The notes under the pieces are model-generated. The model worked only from the letters and a program-made list of their open reading frames with translations, did no database searches and was not told the origin of the DNA. A DNA stretch of 64,000 nt. Origin: a virus. This document shows, in pieces, positions 45,919 to 53,541 of the stretch. Numbering within the stretch: position 1 is the first letter of the stretch; every line of letters begins with the position of its first letter. Location of the stretch: positions 87,645 to 151,644 of IMG/VR virus record IMGVR_UViG_3300028394_000045; one strand, given 5' to 3'. The position numbers and the translations under genes are program-made.

Positions 45919-46539
45919 CTAGAAATAATTGTTTATCACAGTGAATGCTTCTGCTAACGACTGGTGATTTCGTTGGGCCCAGTATTGGTTGGTCACACGT
46001 ATGTGCTCTATGTGTTCGGGATCGAGATAACTTCCGTAGCACATCAATAAACTTTTTTTGAATTCCCAATGATCTTGTATTTCTACAAACAGATTTGGAG
46101 CAGCTGAATGATAATGACAATACGGCCAATGATGCATGATCCAAACTTGCTTGGCCAATTTCTTCACAGCAGGAAACGCTAGATGATAGGTATTCGCATG
46201 ATCTTGATGACTGTCTTCGGGGTTGGGCAAAATAGCAATGTCGCACGGCTCTAGCAGTTGATTGAGCTTGGACATTGTGGCATTGTCTCTGACCAAATTA
46301 GGACGACCATCAGCATGTAAATCAGTCTCGAGCACATGCAGATCAAATCCAGATTGTTGATAACTGGCAGCGAGTTCTGACTCCACTATCAGCTTGTTTC
46401 GCCCGGCGCGATCTTCGGCACTGGGACACACAGTGATCACCGAGACAACATCAGCGCCCTGCTGCTGAAACTTTCTCAACGTGCCCGAGCAAGCGATCTC
46501 GACGTCATCAGGATGTGCTGATACCACCAGTATCTTCAT
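45919..46539 (-). CDS. PIG-L/LmbE family N-deacetylase, 206 residues
   Basis: SAHPDDVE at residues 7-14 and SHQDH (H111-QD-H114) are the zinc-binding AHPDD and HxxH motifs of LmbE/PIG-L enzymes, which remove N-acetyl groups from GlcNAc-type substrates (mycothiol, bacillithiol, GPI and antibiotic pathways). The size fits the family. The gene overlaps the second epimerase by 4 bases and precedes the aminotransferase by one. In this context it would free an amine on an acetylamino sugar, giving a substrate for amidination or other transfer (inference). Confidence 0.85.
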   Translation of the reverse strand: MKILVVSAHPDDVEIACSGTLRKFQQQGADVVSVITVCPSAEDRAGRNKLIVESELAASYQQSGFDLHVLETDLHADGRPNLVRDNATMSKLNQLLEPCDIAILPNPEDSHQDHANTYHLAFPAVKKLAKQVWIMHHWPYCHYHSAAPNLFVEIQDHWEFKKSLLMCYGSYLDPEHIEHIRVTNQYWAQRNHQSLAEAFTVINNYF

Positions 46540-47504
46540 AGAGATTTCCAGTAAGATGAATTGCTAAGCCAGCGGTAGTAATTCTCAAATCCTTCTGCTA
46601 CATCAACCTGGGGATCATACTTCAACACAGCCCTAGCACGATCTATGTTCAAAGCACCACGTGAGGGAAAGTCGGCATCTCGGTCGCGTAGTTCGATACT
46701 GCCCTTGCCTACGATCTCAATGATCATGCCAGCAGCCTGCAATAGACTCACGCTGTGACTTCGTGTGATGTTGAATGTTCGACACTCGCCCACAAATGTC
46801 GTAGCAGCAGCCACGATACCATCAGCAGCATCATCCACATAAGTGAAGTCTAGTGTTTCACCAGATCCGTTGACCCGGAGCACGCCGCCGCGCATTGCTG
46901 CAAGCATGAATTTGGAGACGACTCGGTCTTCCACGTCGAGCGGGCCATAAACAGCACTGGGACGGATAATAATGTGATCAAAACAACCACGGCGAGCATA
47001 GTCTTTAACAAGGTTTTCTCCTGCAAGTTTCATAATGCCATATTGGCCTTGTGGCCTACATACAGCGTCTTCAGTGACATCGTTCTCAAAGTCACCATAC
47101 ACCATTGAGCTGGAAATATACACAACTCGGTTCACTTTGTGTTTTTTGGCACCCTCGAGCACATTGATCAAGCCTTCCATCATCACACGAGCACCCCATG
47201 CAGGGTCGGCGTTGACAACTTTCTGTCGTGGAAATGACGCCATGTGTATCACAACATCGGGCTGTTCAATCTCAAATATATCATCAATGGATTCTCTATC
47301 GCAGATATCTCGATTATACAAGCGACTTGGTGATAGTTGGATCTTCTTCAGTCTTTCAGCCATCAAGTAGTCAAGTTCTGCCTGTGGGATCATTCCGTAT
47401 GTGGTTCGATTATCAATCACGCTTGCGGTGTGGCCTTGTGCTTGTAGTCGTTTGACCACATTGTGACCTATCAGGCCAAGCCCGCCTGTGACCAGTATTT
47501 TCAT
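46536..47504 (-). CDS. NAD-dependent nucleotide-sugar epimerase/dehydratase, second copy, 322 residues
   Basis: The ATG at 47504 is preferred to 47516: it overlaps the upstream stop as ATGA and is preceded by GGGAGGG as ribosome site. MKILVTGGLGLIG is the Rossmann motif; SSSMVYG and Y155-GIM-K159 are catalytic. Compared with the copy at 43933 it shares RPSAVYGPLD..., SSSMVYGDF and the closing FPSRGALNIDRARAVLKYDP segment, so the two are paralogues. It would modify an NDP-sugar together with the DegT and PIG-L enzymes. Substrate and reaction type (epimerase, dehydratase or reductase) remain open. Confidence 0.8.
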   Translation of the reverse strand: MKILVTGGLGLIGHNVVKRLQAQGHTASVIDNRTTYGMIPQAELDYLMAERLKKIQLSPSRLYNRDICDRESIDDIFEIEQPDVVIHMASFPRQKVVNADPAWGARVMMEGLINVLEGAKKHKVNRVVYISSSMVYGDFENDVTEDAVCRPQGQYGIMKLAGENLVKDYARRGCFDHIIIRPSAVYGPLDVEDRVVSKFMLAAMRGGVLRVNGSGETLDFTYVDDAADGIVAAATTFVGECRTFNITRSHSVSLLQAAGMIIEIVGKGSIELRDRDADFPSRGALNIDRARAVLKYDPQVDVAEGFENYYRWLSNSSYWKSL

Positions 47505-47776
47505 CTGCCCTCCCATTTCAGTCTGTAGAACATATACACCTTTTCATCCATCACGGTATATTTGCCCCACACCCATGCCCAATGACATCCATTTACAAAT
47601 TGTCCGGGCGGCCCATAAGTTTTTTCTAACCACGCATACACTTCATCGCCGAGGCGTCCTTCCAGTCTATGCTGATACATGGTGACAAATTCTGTGCCGT
47701 TCCAGATCTGTTTCTTCACAGGGGCACGAGGAACTGCGTCTCGTTCGTCTAGATATTCAACGTGTGGTGCTAACAT
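47501..47776 (-). CDS. Small conserved phage protein, 91 residues
   Basis: The protein is rich in Trp and Tyr (GCHWAWVWGKYTVMDEKVYM) and ends with FYRLKWEGR. It belongs to a set of four small minus-strand proteins here whose C-terminal strand has an aromatic residue near LK and another aromatic (see also 47757, 51489, 51773). It overlaps the gene upstream by 20 bases and is coupled to the epimerase downstream (ATGA). I cannot assign a function. The pattern suggests a small beta-rich fold, perhaps binding a nucleic acid or a protein. Confidence 0.55.
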   Translation of the reverse strand: MLAPHVEYLDERDAVPRAPVKKQIWNGTEFVTMYQHRLEGRLGDEVYAWLEKTYGPPGQFVNGCHWAWVWGKYTVMDEKVYMFYRLKWEGR

Positions 47777-48104
47777 ACTTCAGTGTGTAAAAAGTTTGAT
47801 CGGATTCTTTCATGCGGGCCATGATGGCAAACTGATAGCCATAGTCATATGGATCCATGTGCCTGACCCACCAAGGGGACTCCATGGCATGTTCCATCAC
47901 GAATTTGCCTGCCTCAGTTTGTTGCCACGCATGTATGGGTTGAGCAGCGTACAGCACAGGATCTTCTACATCTCCCATGCGGAATCTATGCACAACCATG
48001 TCCGACACTTTCACTACCTGACCATTGATGATCATGTGTTCCGGACCCTTGGCGTGTTGGTTGTATTCTTTCTCTCGTTCTAGATCTCTCAGTAGTTTGG
48101 CCAT
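47757..48104 (-). CDS. Small conserved phage protein, 115 residues
   Basis: The N-terminus is charged and helical (AKLLRDLEREKEYNQHAKGP), followed by a beta-rich part. The last segment WWVRHMDPYDYGYQFAIMAR, then QTFYTLKYV, places it in the aromatic-tail group found also at 47501, 51489 and 51773. It follows ThyX by a 23-base gap and overlaps the next gene by 20 bases. No catalytic or metal motif is visible. Function unknown. Confidence 0.55.
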   Translation of the reverse strand: MAKLLRDLEREKEYNQHAKGPEHMIINGQVVKVSDMVVHRFRMGDVEDPVLYAAQPIHAWQQTEAGKFVMEHAMESPWWVRHMDPYDYGYQFAIMARMKESDQTFYTLKYVSTTR

Positions 48105-48127
48105 ATGCTAGTGTAGCACACCAAGTT

Positions 48128-48796
48128 CTACTTTGCAACCAAGTCAGCTGCCATTGGGAAAATTTGAGAGATTACCTGCGCACAGGCCACAGCAACTTCT
48201 TGATGTTCTTTCTGTGTGCCATTGGCACTGCGCAGTTCAATGAAGTGGATCCATGATCTCAGGGTACCATTCATGTACAGTTTGCTGACTGTGTTGCCTT
48301 CGGGCAAGATGGCTCTGGCTTGTTCTTTGGCAATGCCCAGTTCGATAGCACGGGCATAGTGCTTGCGGACTAGATCGATGATCTCTTGCTGGGCACTGTC
48401 CCACCACAATTCAAGATCTTCGTTGTGAGTCTCTATGCTGTTTTGTCTATTTTTGGTGTCTTGAAGTCTAGCAGCCCTGAGTACAAAACTGAGATCCTTC
48501 GTTGGATCAGCATAGCGTTGGCTGAACTCTTGGAATGAGAAACTTCTGTGACGGAGTATTTGCCGGGCAATGTCTCGGGTTGTGGTGATTTCCAAGCAGG
48601 CTGAGACCATTTCAAGGGGACTCCAGTGCTGGTGTTTGACCAAGTATCTGATGAGTTTTTCTGAAGTTTCGGTATTGAGCTGATTGGAGGGATTGCTGAC
48701 ACGGGCGCAGTAAGCGATGAGCTCTTGTGCATCATCGATGCCCAGTTCTGCGAACTCCGCAGTTGGTTGTGAGTGACTGAGTAATTTAACATTCAT
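48128..48796 (-). CDS. thyX: FAD-dependent thymidylate synthase ThyX, 222 residues
   Basis: RHRSFSFQEFSQR at residues 82-94 is the ThyX signature RHRxxSxxxxSxR that binds FAD and dUMP. ThyX methylates dUMP to dTMP using methylenetetrahydrofolate and reduced FAD, supplying thymidylate for phage DNA synthesis. The length of 222 matches the usual 210-250. The C-terminal region LPEGNTVSKLYMNGTLRSWI corresponds to the substrate-binding end (LP...  ....  N.R). The start overlaps the upstream gene by 4 bases. Phage copies are common in T4-like and cyanophages, replacing or supplementing host thymidylate synthase. Confidence 0.93.
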   Translation of the reverse strand: MNVKLLSHSQPTAEFAELGIDDAQELIAYCARVSNPSNQLNTETSEKLIRYLVKHQHWSPLEMVSACLEITTTRDIARQILRHRSFSFQEFSQRYADPTKDLSFVLRAARLQDTKNRQNSIETHNEDLELWWDSAQQEIIDLVRKHYARAIELGIAKEQARAILPEGNTVSKLYMNGTLRSWIHFIELRSANGTQKEHQEVAVACAQVISQIFPMAADLVAK

Positions 48797-49095
48797 AGAT
48801 CTTTTAGTAGCTTATCTGTCTCTGGCTGGACCATGTTGGCCACAGCACTGACATCGACAACAAAATCGACATCACGCACCGACTGACCCAATTCAGTCAG
48901 TGTGCGGTTGAGAACAATCTCAATTTCGTCTGTATCCAGACCCTGGCGCCGTAGTGTTTGCATGTTGATGGTCTTTTGTTTTCTACCATCTATCTTGATC
49001 ACAACCTTCTTGAGACATTCCAGCGGCACCTCGGTCATGGATACTTCATTGATAATATGTTCCCATCTAACCAAGAACTCATCACTGAACGGCAT
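48793..49095 (-). CDS. Conserved phage protein of unknown function, 100 residues
   Basis: The protein has a mixed alpha/beta pattern with PLECLKKVVIKIDGRKQKTI and a helical middle (TDEIEIVLNRTLTELGQSVR), then an acidic hydrophobic segment DVDFVVDVSAVANMVQPE. I see no motif for an enzyme. It overlaps the gene upstream by 14 bases and ThyX by 4, so it is part of one transcript. Layout resembles small conserved proteins of T4-like phages. Function cannot be told from the sequence. Confidence 0.55.
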   Translation of the reverse strand: MPFSDEFLVRWEHIINEVSMTEVPLECLKKVVIKIDGRKQKTINMQTLRRQGLDTDEIEIVLNRTLTELGQSVRDVDFVVDVSAVANMVQPETDKLLKDL

Positions 49096-49828
49096 CTGAC
49101 GTTACTGGCTTGGCTTTGCTAGGGCGACCTTTTTTGGGTGCAGCGGGCACAGCAACAGTTTGTGCGACAACTATTTCAGGCCCATTCTTCACGCCGGGGA
49201 ACATGCGCTGTGCATCTTTCTTCATGCGAGCAGCTTCATTTACCATGCTCTTGGCTTCGATCTCCATGCGCTTGGCCTGTGCCAGCATGTTGTGAGCTAA
49301 TGCTTTGTCATCCAAGGCACCGTCGGCACTGGCCATGAGTGGAGCCACAGGTGGTGTGGCTGTGGTCTGTTGCGCACGTTCTTGGCTGCGCTTGTATTCG
49401 GCCTCGGCCTTGCGCTTCTGTGCAGGATCTACAAATCCTGTGTTCTTGTCAATCTCTTGCAGACGTTTGAGTGCGTCTGCACCTGATTCCATCTCACGGA
49501 TGATCTTGTTCATCTCATCCAGCTTGACCGAACTTTGCGCAGTTGGGGTCACGATGATCTGTGCAGTAGGCACCTTCTTGATCATGCCTTCTTTGTGCAA
49601 TGCTTCCAGTTGTGGTCGGCCATCTGGCAACAGATTGCGGTGCAATACTTCGCTCAATTGTGTGGCAGCTTGCCCAGGAGCACTTTCCAGCGTGGACATA
49701 ATGCTCTGATGAATATGGGTGGGCAATGTATCTGGATAGATCACAAGGCACATGTGCTCTTCATTTGGCACTTCTCTAAATAGTATGGCGACCTTGCGAT
49801 CACCGTGGCGTCCGATATGTTTAAGCAT
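49082..49828 (-). CDS. Conserved phage protein with helical, Ala/Lys-rich C-terminal half, 248 residues
   Basis: The start at 49828 (MLKHIGRHGDRKVAILFREV) follows an AAGGAG ribosome site and is preferred to 49903. The N-terminal 100 residues form a compact domain (EEHMCLVIYPDTLPTHIHQS). The rest is charged coiled-coil-like helix (AKRMEIEAKSMVNEAARMKK), ending in a lysine-proline-rich tail (APKKGRPSKAKPVTS, similar to an AT-hook-like GRP core). This pattern resembles conserved proteins of T4-like cyanophages. The GRP motif may contact DNA, but that is inference. It overlaps the upstream gene by 8 bases. Confidence 0.55.
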   Translation of the reverse strand: MLKHIGRHGDRKVAILFREVPNEEHMCLVIYPDTLPTHIHQSIMSTLESAPGQAATQLSEVLHRNLLPDGRPQLEALHKEGMIKKVPTAQIIVTPTAQSSVKLDEMNKIIREMESGADALKRLQEIDKNTGFVDPAQKRKAEAEYKRSQERAQQTTATPPVAPLMASADGALDDKALAHNMLAQAKRMEIEAKSMVNEAARMKKDAQRMFPGVKNGPEIVVAQTVAVPAAPKKGRPSKAKPVTSDAVQ

Positions 49829-50018
49829 GAGGCTCTCCTTGTGGATTTGGTTGCTCGGGAACAGGAGCAGTGGATACTGCCAGAAAGGCAGTGAGTTTGT
49901 CATAGATACCGCCCACCAAGGTCATCTCGTTGCCACGTATGGCGCCGCGATTGATCACTGTGTCCAGTATGACTTTGATTGACGCTAGGTCTGCAATGGT
50001 TAGTTGGTTGTCGTTCAT
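49821..50018 (-). CDS. Small conserved protein, 65 residues
   Basis: The short helical protein (TIADLASIKVILDTVINRGA, then EMTLVGGIYDKLTAFLAVST) has a Pro-rich tail (APVPEQPNPQGEPHA). It overlaps the next gene by 8 bases and is the first gene after the terminator at 50036-50069, so it may open a transcription unit. A GTAAATATC sequence sits just upstream, a weak relative of the late octamer. No family is recognised. Confidence 0.5.
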   Translation of the reverse strand: MNDNQLTIADLASIKVILDTVINRGAIRGNEMTLVGGIYDKLTAFLAVSTAPVPEQPNPQGEPHA

Positions 50019-50035
50019 ATAGATATTTACAAAAG

Positions 50036-50069
50036 AAAATGCCCTGAGATAAATTTCTCAGGGCATTTT
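50036..50069 (-). terminator. Rho-independent terminator after the VWA metalloprotein gene
   Basis: A perfect 14-bp stem (AAAATGCCCTGAGA with TCTCAGGGCATTTT) has a 6-base loop. On the minus strand it is followed by CTTTTG. It stands 19 bases beyond the stop of the gene ending at 50088 and before the start of the next transcript. Confidence 0.85.
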
Positions 50070-50087
50070 GGACAAACTCGTCGGGAG

Positions 50088-51428
50088 TTAGTTCTTTTCT
50101 TCCTCGTAGTAGGCAAACTGACCCCAGGGCGGAACAATGGTAGTGGTACCATGCAAAATCCATACGGTATCTGCATAGTTCTCATCACCCCAAGTGCCGC
50201 AAGGGTAGCCGTCTGTGAATACCACCAGTCGCTTGGGCTCGATCTCGTTTTCTTTGAGATAATCAAACACTGCCTCAAAAGCAGTACCGCCACCACCTTG
50301 TACTTCGTAATCGCAGATGGTATCCAAATTGTCCGAATCGTACTGCGCAGGATTGTAACACTCAGTGTCAAACGTCACAACATGGATTCGGTATGCAGGA
50401 AACGATTCCATGATACCTTGCACTTCGCTCAGGAAGTCCTTGAGCATGGTTGGGCTGATACTACCCGAAGCGTCCAGGGCCACGGCGATATCAATCATTG
50501 GATCCAGCTTCATGCCGGGCATGACCGCATCCATGTGCCAACCCTTGCGGCTGGCCCGCATCCAGGTGTAGTCACTCTTGATAGTGCTCTCCAGTTGCAT
50601 GCGCAACAGCTCACGCCAGTTCATCTTGGGCTCAGTGAGGTCTTGTATCAGACGCTTGACACCCAGTGGAATGTTGCCAGCGCCATCCACGGTAGCAGCC
50701 GCAGCCAACATGGCTTCCTTGATCTCGTCGCGGATGGCTCTGCGTTCTTCTTCGCTCAGCTTGGGACGACCTTTGCCTTTGCCTTTGCCACTGCCATCGA
50801 CTTCCTCACCATCGTCGCCACTGCCTTCACCTTCTTCATCGCCTTCGCCGTCCAAGTGCTCGTCGATCATCTTGTTGATGAGGTCGCCCAGGCTGATCTT
50901 CTTGGCGTTTTTCATCAAGTCGTCATACACTTCTTCCGAGCTCATGCCATCGTACTTGGCATCGTACAATGCAGGCACTGAAGTGATCAACTCGCCCACT
51001 TTGTGTTTGACCAAATCTGCATTCACGCAGAAGTCATTGGCGATGTTCCAGATCTGCGGATCTCGATCTCCGCGACGTCCAAAGTGATCATACACACAAT
51101 GCAATACCTCATGTCCAAACAAAAACTCAATCTCCTTGGGCTTGAGCAGTTGGATGAAGCGGGTGTTGTAATAGAAGTTCCTGCCGTCTGTTGCGGCTGT
51201 TCCACACCATTCGTCCGCGTTGACCAGTTTCAAACGAGTAGCAAGATTGCCAAAGAAACTGGCCTTGAGCAACAGACCCACACGAGCAGTGATCAGTTTC
51301 TCACGCACAATACCGTCCAGTTTGGGGTCAGTGGGCCCAATGAGATCCTTGTACTTGTCGGACTCTTTTTTGTTGTTGCTGGTACCAGCTGTTTTGGCAT
51401 GCAGAATTTGCGGATTGAAAAATTGCAC
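50088..51428 (-). CDS. VWA-domain metallopeptidase-like protein, partner of a MoxR ATPase, 446 residues
   Basis: FGHEVLHCVYDH contains HEVLH (HExxH zinc motif, about residue 106 from the GTG start) and ALDASGS near 320 is the MIDAS of a von Willebrand A domain. Between them lies an acidic Gly/Glu-rich linker. This layout matches DUF2201/VWA_CoxE-type phage proteins that work with MoxR-type AAA+ ATPases such as the one at 52156. The pair resembles metal-insertion or remodelling machineries. The start is taken as GTG at 51428 because AAAGGAG lies 6 bases before it, and the leader matches that of the gene at 54234. The ATG at 51449 would sit exactly at the transcription start. Confidence 0.75.
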   Translation of the reverse strand: MQFFNPQILHAKTAGTSNNKKESDKYKDLIGPTDPKLDGIVREKLITARVGLLLKASFFGNLATRLKLVNADEWCGTAATDGRNFYYNTRFIQLLKPKEIEFLFGHEVLHCVYDHFGRRGDRDPQIWNIANDFCVNADLVKHKVGELITSVPALYDAKYDGMSSEEVYDDLMKNAKKISLGDLINKMIDEHLDGEGDEEGEGSGDDGEEVDGSGKGKGKGRPKLSEEERRAIRDEIKEAMLAAAATVDGAGNIPLGVKRLIQDLTEPKMNWRELLRMQLESTIKSDYTWMRASRKGWHMDAVMPGMKLDPMIDIAVALDASGSISPTMLKDFLSEVQGIMESFPAYRIHVVTFDTECYNPAQYDSDNLDTICDYEVQGGGGTAFEAVFDYLKENEIEPKRLVVFTDGYPCGTWGDENYADTVWILHGTTTIVPPWGQFAYYEEEKN

Positions 51429-51455
51429 GAGAACTCCTTTGTTATTCATGTGTGT

Positions 51456-51484
51456 ATTATAGCACGATCAGAATTATTGGTCAA
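51456..51484 (-). promoter_or_regulatory. Sigma-70 promoter for the VWA gene
   Basis: On the minus strand TTGACC (51479-51484), 17 bp, then TATAAT (51456-51461) and ACACAC. The -10 is perfect and the -35 has five of six. Predicted start at about 51449. It belongs to a family of seven similar minus-strand promoters in this window. Confidence 0.85.
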
Positions 51485-51488
51485 TCTC

Positions 51489-51776
51489 TTAAAGATATTT
51501 AAGTTGAAACCAACTCTGTGTTGCATCATTGAAGAAATCCAAATGCACTTGATTTTGCCAATGCCTACGAGGTGTGATATCCTCTCCCCAAACGTTCTTG
51601 TCTATGATGATCCAGTGCTGATGAGCTCGCACAGTGAATCCCAGTTCGCGTTTCATCACCCAACTGATCATGTGGCTGGCACCATACTCTGCCAGGATCT
51701 TTTGTCGGATAGGTTCCCACAACTCTTCACTGTCAAAGATGATGAGATTGCGTTTGATCACAATGCCTTGGGTCAT
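51489..51776 (-). CDS. Small conserved protein, 95 residues
   Basis: The protein has alternating strands and helices (VIKRNLIIFDSEELWEPIRQ), a His/Trp-rich middle (FTVRAHQHWIIIDKNVWGED), and the ending WFQLKYL, which places it in the aromatic-tail set with 47501, 47757 and 51773. It overlaps the neighbour upstream by 4 bases. No motif is recognised. The promoter of the VWA gene lies just beyond its stop. Confidence 0.5.
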   Translation of the reverse strand: MTQGIVIKRNLIIFDSEELWEPIRQKILAEYGASHMISWVMKRELGFTVRAHQHWIIIDKNVWGEDITPRRHWQNQVHLDFFNDATQSWFQLKYL

Positions 51777-52123
51777 GGCTCACTAGGAAACTTCAACCGG
51801 AACCAAGCAGCCTCGGGTGCATTGGCATAGATACGGTACTCTCGGAATTCGGTATGATAAGCCCAATGCGAATTTGTGGTTGTACCTTGGTTGGCCCACT
51901 GAGCTTCTGCATCTATCCTGAGCTGGAGATCTGCTTCTTGACTGCGCCCATAGATCTCGCCAAACCAACGTCGAGCATGATCAAAGTCCAGGGCACCGGT
52001 ACCAGGAGTGCAAACTCCGGTCCGTACTCCCACAGGGCCAGCCTGTTTGGAGAACTCGATCATGTACACGAATCGTTCGTGGTGCGAGTGACGCTTATCT
52101 AGTTTGGTAATCTGATATCGCAT
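51773..52123 (-). CDS. Small conserved protein, 116 residues
   Basis: The protein begins MRYQITKLDKRHSHHERFVY and contains GVCTPGTGALDFDHARRWFG. The end is EYRIYANAPEAAWFRLKFPSEP, again with aromatic residues around RLKF. It is nearest in layout to the 95-residue protein that follows, with which it overlaps by 4 bases. No catalytic residues or signal peptide are apparent. A terminator lies just upstream, so its promoter must be close to 52123-52156 or transcription reads through. Confidence 0.5.
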   Translation of the reverse strand: MRYQITKLDKRHSHHERFVYMIEFSKQAGPVGVRTGVCTPGTGALDFDHARRWFGEIYGRSQEADLQLRIDAEAQWANQGTTTNSHWAYHTEFREYRIYANAPEAAWFRLKFPSEP

Positions 52124-52125
52124 AC

Positions 52126-52148
52126 AAAAACGGGGACCGTAGTCCCCG
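52126..52148 (-). terminator. Rho-independent terminator after the MoxR gene
   Basis: CGGGGAC and GTCCCCG (52131-52137 with 52142-52148) form a 7-bp GC-rich stem with a 4-base loop. On the minus strand it is followed by TTTTTG. It lies 8 bases past the stop at 52156. Confidence 0.8.
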
Positions 52149-52155
52149 CTCCATG

Positions 52156-53247
52156 TTAGTTCTGACCTTGCAAGATATACTTGCCAAATCGCTTGTGGAA
52201 CTCGTCAAAATGCTTCATCTTGGTAGGCAAGAATGGCAAGTCGTATGTGGTAAGTGCGATACGAGCACCCATCACAGTCAGCTCAGTTTCAAAGTTAGCC
52301 ATCATGTAGCTGAGGAAGTTGTCTGCCATTTCATGGAACTTTTTCTGATCCACAATATCCTTGGCATCCTTGAGCTCGTAGCACATGGAGATGACCAAGC
52401 TGTACATGGCACTGACTTCTTTCACATTCAACTCCTTGACCTTGCCGCTCAAGATGTCTTCGGGCCGAGGCATGCGTCCAGCAACCTTGCGATGTGCCAT
52501 GAACTTCACTGCAAGACCTTCACCAACTGTGCCTGCGATCAAGTTGGTCAATGTATCGTCGTCGCTGTCTTCGTCGTCCAACAGCTGGCTCACAAAGGTC
52601 CATGAGCGCGGAGTAGCGAATGCACGGCTGGCGCTTTTGGCGTCAAAGTCATAGAGGTCTTGCTTGGCAAAGCTCAAGTAGCCCACCACGTCTTTGTGGA
52701 TGCCGTTCATCACTGCCCAATTTTGGTAGCTGGCAAAGTCCACCTTCATCTCTTGGTGGATGAAACGATTTGCCAACGGAGTGGGCATGCGATATGTCAC
52801 ACCCTTGTCGCTTTCACGATTGCCTGCGGCAACCATCACCACGTTCTTAGGCAGCGCATACTTACCAATGCGACGGTTCAAAATCAACTGATATGCTGCT
52901 GACTGCACACTGGGAGCCGCACTGTTCAGTTCGTCCAGGAACAGCACCACGATCGGGTACTGACTGGCAGTTTCTTCGTCGGGCAGTTCCACAGGAGGTG
53001 CCCAATCCATCTTACCGATGTCTTTGTTGTAGAACGGGATACCACGGATGTCAGTGGGTTCCATCTGCCCCAGTCGCAAGTCGATCATGAGACCGCCCAG
53101 TTCGTTGGTGATACCTTCTACCAACTCGCTCTTGCCAATACCGGGAGGCCCCCACAAGAACAACGGACGCTGAACTTTGAACGCCTTGAGCACACTCTTG
53201 CGAGCTTGGGTGGAAGTCACTGTACGTGCGTCTGAAACTGCTGCCAT
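52156..53247 (-). CDS. MoxR-type AAA+ ATPase, 363 residues
   Basis: GPPGIGKS at residues 33-40 is Walker A, VVLFLDE at 100-106 Walker B, and AAGNRESDKGVTYRMPTPLANR supplies sensor 1 and the arginine-finger region typical of the MoxR branch. These hexameric ATPases act as chaperones that load cofactors or remodel a VWA-domain partner; here that partner is the gene at 50088, two genes downstream. Length 363 is normal. It has its own promoter (53278-53306), an AAAGG ribosome site and a terminator, so it is a single-gene unit. Confidence 0.85.
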   Translation of the reverse strand: MAAVSDARTVTSTQARKSVLKAFKVQRPLFLWGPPGIGKSELVEGITNELGGLMIDLRLGQMEPTDIRGIPFYNKDIGKMDWAPPVELPDEETASQYPIVVLFLDELNSAAPSVQSAAYQLILNRRIGKYALPKNVVMVAAGNRESDKGVTYRMPTPLANRFIHQEMKVDFASYQNWAVMNGIHKDVVGYLSFAKQDLYDFDAKSASRAFATPRSWTFVSQLLDDEDSDDDTLTNLIAGTVGEGLAVKFMAHRKVAGRMPRPEDILSGKVKELNVKEVSAMYSLVISMCYELKDAKDIVDQKKFHEMADNFLSYMMANFETELTVMGARIALTTYDLPFLPTKMKHFDEFHKRFGKYILQGQN

Positions 53248-53277
53248 AAAATTACCTTTCTGTGTTTGGATATGTGT

Positions 53278-53306
53278 ATTGTAGCTGAACTTGAATTTTC
53301 AGTCAA
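53278..53306 (-). promoter_or_regulatory. Sigma-70 promoter for the MoxR gene
   Basis: TTGACT (53301-53306), 17 bp, TACAAT (53278-53283), then ACACAT. The predicted transcript starts about 24 bases before the ATG and includes AAAGG. Confidence 0.8.
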
Positions 53307-53321
53307 CTACTTTTCTGCCTG

Positions 53322-53540
53322 TCAGCTTTTCTTATTGACGATAGAGGCTTTGAACAGCATGTTGATCAGGAATTGCAGTCCCCATGCCTGCAGCCAACCA
53401 ATCTGGTTGACCCCATCTACTGCGGGCACAAGGCATCCGTTCCACAGCATCATCACTGGCCAAGCCAATAGGAAGGCTACAAACAAGGCACCTGCGACCA
53501 GTATAACGAATGCGCCAACGGCTGATGTGATTTGATTCAT
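53322..53540 (-). CDS. Small membrane protein, 72 residues
   Basis: One strong hydrophobic helix (VGAFVILVAGALFVAFLLAW) is followed by WPVMMLWNGCLVPAVDGVNQ, and a second hydrophobic segment lies near LQAWGLQFLINMLF. Similar short proteins with MLWNGCLVPA occur in many T4-like and other phages. It probably sits in the inner membrane with the basic tail (KASIVNKKS) in the cytoplasm. Its role is unknown; superinfection exclusion or holin-related functions are conceivable but unsupported. Confidence 0.6.
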   Translation of the reverse strand: MNQITSAVGAFVILVAGALFVAFLLAWPVMMLWNGCLVPAVDGVNQIGWLQAWGLQFLINMLFKASIVNKKS

Positions 53541-53541
53541 G

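Noticed and set aside
49305-49709. Plus-strand frame of 134 codons
   Set aside because: Antisense to a gene with a good ribosome site and conserved layout; the translation is Ser/Cys/Ala-rich shadow sequence.
50004-51830. Two long plus-strand frames (325 and 275 codons) antisense to the VWA gene and its neighbours
   Set aside because: They lie opposite genes with clear HExxH, MIDAS and other conserved motifs, promoters and terminators; the antisense translations are low-complexity and start without ribosome sites.
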